Of a stretch of 64,000 nt of DNA, positions 60,590-64,000 are shown piece by piece. Each line of letters begins with the position of its first letter. Positions within the stretch are counted from its first letter, which is position 1. The stretch lies in contig NC_065405.1 in the NCBI RefSeq assembly GCF_024362695.1, forward strand, positions 2,488,672-2,552,671, written 5' to 3'. The stretch is from Pectinophora gossypiella. Lineage: Eukaryota > Arthropoda > Insecta > Lepidoptera > Gelechiidae. Below the pieces are notes generated by a model that did no database searches, was not told where the DNA came from, and was given only the letters and a program-made list of their open reading frames with translations. A program made the translations under genes and the position numbers.

Positions 60590-60857
60590 TTGAATCCCGG
60601 TGGGGACATATCACAAAAATCACTTTGTAATCCCTAGTTTGGCTAGTACATTACAGGCTGATCACCTGATCGTCCGAAAGTACGATGATCCGTGCTTCGG
60701 AAGGCACGTTAAGCCGTTGGTCCCGGTTACTACTTACTGAAGAAAGTTAGTAGTCATTACATGAGCTATGTCAGGGGCCTTTGGCGGCTCAATAATAACC
60801 CTGACACTAGGGTTGCTGAGGTTGGTAACCCGCCCCACAACCCACACGATAGAAGAA
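60590..60857 (+). mobile_element. SINE-A truncated at the B box, joined to a LINE tail
   Basis: Starts TTTGAATCCCGGTGGGGACA, so the A box is gone, and runs to the CACACGATAGAAGAAG end. No gap between it and the LINE tail repeats. Confidence 0.88.
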
Positions 60858-60994
60858 GCTACATATTAGAGGATAACTTAATCTTAACACGTCACATAAT
60901 CATAGTCCTGCCTTGTAAATGGGGTCAGCACAACCTTTCTCTTCCATTCATCTTTGTCAGTCGTCACCTCAGTACTCACACCACGGAAAAGAAA

Positions 60995-61580
60995 GAGGTT
61001 GGAAGGACCAATGTAGCGAGAAATGCGCGCCATACAAGTATGAGCACATCCCATCATCTCTAAAATGTTCCTGCGTGGTGATTCAGCGATTCTAGTTCTA
61101 AGGAATCTCCTTGCCACACAGCTGGCAAGTAAATTATAAGTTACATATATAATTACATCAAATTATTATTAAATATAATTATTATTATAATTATATATTA
61201 TATATATTTAATTATACTAATGTATTAAAGAATCCATACACATTAAACTGTTTATAAAAATAACCTACATTTGTGTTTTTGGAATATATTTTTGTTCCTT
61301 TTAAGTTGTCCTGTCTTATAGATAAGTATTACATCCTGTTCAATTTCAATTAGAATTAATAATAAACTGAACTTCATTCCAAAAAAAAACCAAAAAAGGA
61401 GCACATAATTCGTAACTTCATTTCCACTCGTCCACAAACTTAACGACGCACGGAGCTCCGCGACAGTATATTAAAAGGTCGTCTTGTGCATTATAACTTG
61501 TAGGGCAAAAAATCAAATATCGACTACCATTCAAGGAGATCCCTCCTTATATAATATCGACTATAGAATGATCGACTATT
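60995..61580 (-). repeat. R-X repeat split by a 365-bp insertion
   Basis: 60995-61047 (GAGGTTGGAAGGACCAATGT, CGCGCCATACAAGTATGAGC) and 61412-61580 (CACTCGTCCACAAACTTAAC, GTCTTGTGCATTATAACTTG) are parts of R-X. The insert is very AT-rich around 61140-61230. Confidence 0.7.
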
Positions 61581-62261
61581 TATAAAAAATGATGATGATC
61601 TCTCCGACCGATTTCGGCCATGGCAACCATTATACTTTTTACGAAGTATCTTATGAAAAGTAATGATAAAATTGCAGGCTATCGCATAAAATTTTCATTG
61701 CCTGTAAAGTGGCTATGGAATTTGAGAAGCAGTAGAGCTATCGTAGTTATATGTTTACAGGAGTAGTAGTAGGGTTGAACCGGCGGCAGCATAATATATA
61801 TCATACAAAACGACTTTCTTTCTTTCTTTCTTTCAAAACGCGCGTTAAGGCCTTTCCATCCTTTTTCTTCTATTCTGTGGCTCACGCCTTTCACACACAT
61901 TTATCCTTCTTTACACAATAATAATATATCCACACTTCCTTGAGTCGTCCGTCTCCTAGCCCTATATCCTTCCACATTCTCACTCATAACTTTCCTCGTT
62001 ATTAACACATCACACCGAACAGAAATATTGTGCCTTATTTTCGTTGAATTTCACATCAAACGTGTTATGTTTTCGCACAGGCAACACGATTCATATTACC
62101 GATTTAATCTTGTTAAGAAAAAAAATACCGTTGGCTTTTTGCTAAAAAACACCGTGGAAAATACCTACTCCATTTGATTGGAAATAAATTCAAACGTTTA
62201 TATAAAAACGAGCACTGCGGATCAACACGTTTTTTCGACTCTGCGCCGCACCGCCCAAATC
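61581..62261. other. Unassigned
   Basis: A TTTC microsatellite at 61813-61834; no gene recognised. Confidence 0.4.
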
Positions 62262-62530
62262 CTCTGGTAGTTGCGGTTTCCGAATACATCCGGCTTAGGG
62301 ACGGTACTGAAAAGTATCGTCGCGCGAAGGATAACCCGATACGATTCCGATGACCCGATTACTTTAGCCATAGAGGCGGCCAATCAGCTCGCGACAACAA
62401 ACACTTCAGAACCCCGATATCGACCCCGCCAGGGTGGTCGACGATTTCGCTTATCGCTATCGACCCACTAGGGTTGCGCCCAATTGGGCACCCTCAGGAC
62501 TGTTGTCTTAAATGTTGTACCGGGTGAGAG
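62262..62530 (+). mobile_element. RetA 5' portion
   Basis: TGGTAGTTGCGGTTTCCGAA, GGCTTAGGGACGGTACTGAA, GCCAATCAGCTCGCGACAAC, CAATTGGGCACCCTCAGGAC, TGTACCGGGTGAGAG. Has the common 5' boundary; 3' end lost. Confidence 0.85.
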
Positions 62531-63403
62531 AAATTTAATTTAATAATTCAATTCGTACGTGCGCCCATGTTGATTTTATCCCTTACTTATGCCGTAAGTC
62601 TAAAGTCTAAATCAGACCCAGCGGTCAAACCAAAATCAACAAGCCGAGGTTGAAGGCTAATGTGCTATTGTTCAGACATCATGTTCGCTTGTATCTAACT
62701 CATGAATTATGTACCCACACTGACCACAGACTGTTGAATTAATGCGGGTCGCTTTTAGCTTAAAGGTATAAAAAGAAAATATTGTTTATTTTTAAATCAA
62801 GGGTACATTAGAGGACTTGTCGAAAGTCAAGTCGTATATGAACACTGTATTGTGTCTAATAAAGCGAGTACTTTATTAAAGGACTTCAAAAAAGGAGATT
62901 ATTAAAAGTAAATAAAAAATATCGACTATGAAAAGTAGCGTTCTAAAAAGTAAGAAAAAAGTATATTTTACGGAAATTCTTCCGAATAGTGATGTTTTGG
63001 TGATATCTATGGTCGTATGCCGTGGTAAGCAAAGTCTTGAGACAGATCACGCAGGCACACGACCACGGCTATCTCCACGGCGTTTATCTGCGTAGATAGC
63101 ATTCGCTGCGTCTATTAGACAAAGCCGTCGATAAAATGTTAAGCGCGCGCGACGCGGTTGCTGCGCCGCGGGGGCTGATATTTATATTTAGACTTCATTT
63201 TAAAATAAGATAAAAATATACCTAGGATCTATGACATAATAATAGCATTTTCTATGTTTATAAATCAATCTTACACACAAGAAAATATAATAGGTAATTT
63301 ACATTTTTACATATGAGCAGTTTTCTAATACAGGTATTATATTATTATATTATATATAGCTACAAACCCATGTACTGACTGACTGACTCACTGACTCACT
63401 GAC
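62531..63403. other. Unassigned
   Basis: A GC-rich patch (GCGCGCGACGCGGTTGCTGC) near 63146 and a TGACTGACTGACTCACTGAC run at 63376. No gene. Confidence 0.4.
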
Positions 63404-64000
63404 AGGGTTGTTCTCCCAGAAGGAGCGTCGGGGGGTAAAAATAATGTATGAGAAAAGTGATCGGGACCTCCCGGTGAGTATGGGAAAACTTCCAGATCTT
63501 GGAAAACTGCTCCGCATCAGGGAGACACCCTACGGCCTGGCAAAACTATCGCACCTGGATCGATTTTTTTTTCACAAAACCTATTTAATTCTTAGTCAAA
63601 TCCTATGGCCGGTGAAAAAAAATCAAAATGGCGGAAAAACAAGATGGCCGCCAAACAATATTTTGTTTTTTCAGAAAATGTCTCCGGGGCAAAAACAATG
63701 TATGGGGGCGTAATCGGAAGGTCATGTTGAGTATGTAAATACCTCTTGTTCTTCAGAAACTGCTCCGCATCAGGAAGACACCCTACGGCCTGGTGAAACT
63801 ATCGCACCTGGAACTTTTCTGTTTTCACGAAACTTATTTAAATCTTGGTCAAATCCAATCCCCGGTGAAAAAAAACCAAAATGGAAACTGCTCCGCATCA
63901 GGGAGACACCCTACGGCCTGGCAAAACTATAGCACCTAGAACTTTTTTGATTTCACGAGACCTATTTAAGTCTTGGTCAAATTCTATCGCGGTAAAAAAA
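63404..64000 (+). repeat. Higher-order tandem repeat, open at right edge
   Basis: Unit B starts AACTGCTCCGCATCAGGGAG at 63506, 63758 and 63887 and includes CTACGGCCTGGCAAAACTAT. Unit A (about 63404-63505 and 63635-63757) carries AATGTATG and TGAGTATG blocks. Order A-B-A-B-B; B is 129 bp. The frame at 63408-63713 has no motif. Confidence 0.85.

Noticed and set aside
63408..63713. 101-codon frame at the right edge
   Set aside because: Lies in the A-B tandem repeat; the B-unit segment recurs out of frame.

Overview
The window reads as insect nuclear DNA, most likely from a moth or butterfly. It is AT-rich and packed with short retroposons, foldback elements and tRNA-derived SINEs, and I recognise several repeats as types common in Lepidoptera (from general knowledge, not a search). 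I find no intact protein-coding gene. Every open frame is short, and most are shadows of repeats or tRNAs. The only genes I would defend are three identical tRNA-His(GTG) genes at 29676, 30748 and 32286, all on the + strand.

Four SINE families are named here for convenience. SINE-A has a tRNA-like head and a GATAGAAGAAG tail. SINE-B has a tRNA-like head and a tail with GGCCTATGCCCAG. SINE-C has a tRNA-like 5' end followed by a 5S-rRNA-like promoter and a GATGATGATG tail. SINE-D is a separate tRNA-like family. A, B and C share one central domain. Retroposon families RetA (poly-A tail), RetB and RetD (ATGT-type tails) and RetE (TTTGAA-repeat tail) lie beside broken LINE reverse-transcriptase ends (2137, 15625, 27055, 29119, 47342, 49410, 55690, 57297). 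DNA-transposon-like elements are the foldbacks FB-1, FB-2 and FB-3, the TA-flanked MAR-1, the TTAA-flanked PGB-1 and PGB-2, the 8-bp-flanked HAT-1, and several single terminal-inverted-repeat elements.

Layout: 1-29 kb is a mosaic of SINE-A/B, FB-1/2/3, LINE-C and RetA. 29.1-32.4 kb holds a LINE relic, the three tRNA-His genes, a 109-bp minisatellite and SINE-C/RetD. 32.9-46 kb carries FB-2, MAR-1, SINE-A/B/D and RetA/B, many nested. 46.5-58 kb holds FB-3, two LINE relics, SINE-C/D, HAT-1 and a cluster of foldbacks. 58-64 kb holds RetB, RetE, SINE-A and a higher-order tandem repeat that runs off the right edge.

The repeats keep a readable record of events. Many copies are flanked by target-site duplications, several are nested, and for some insertions an empty paralogous site lies elsewhere in the window. 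Tail sharing between SINEs and LINE relics suggests which LINE machinery moved which SINE; that link is inference. I cannot identify the species or run searches, and family names are descriptive only.
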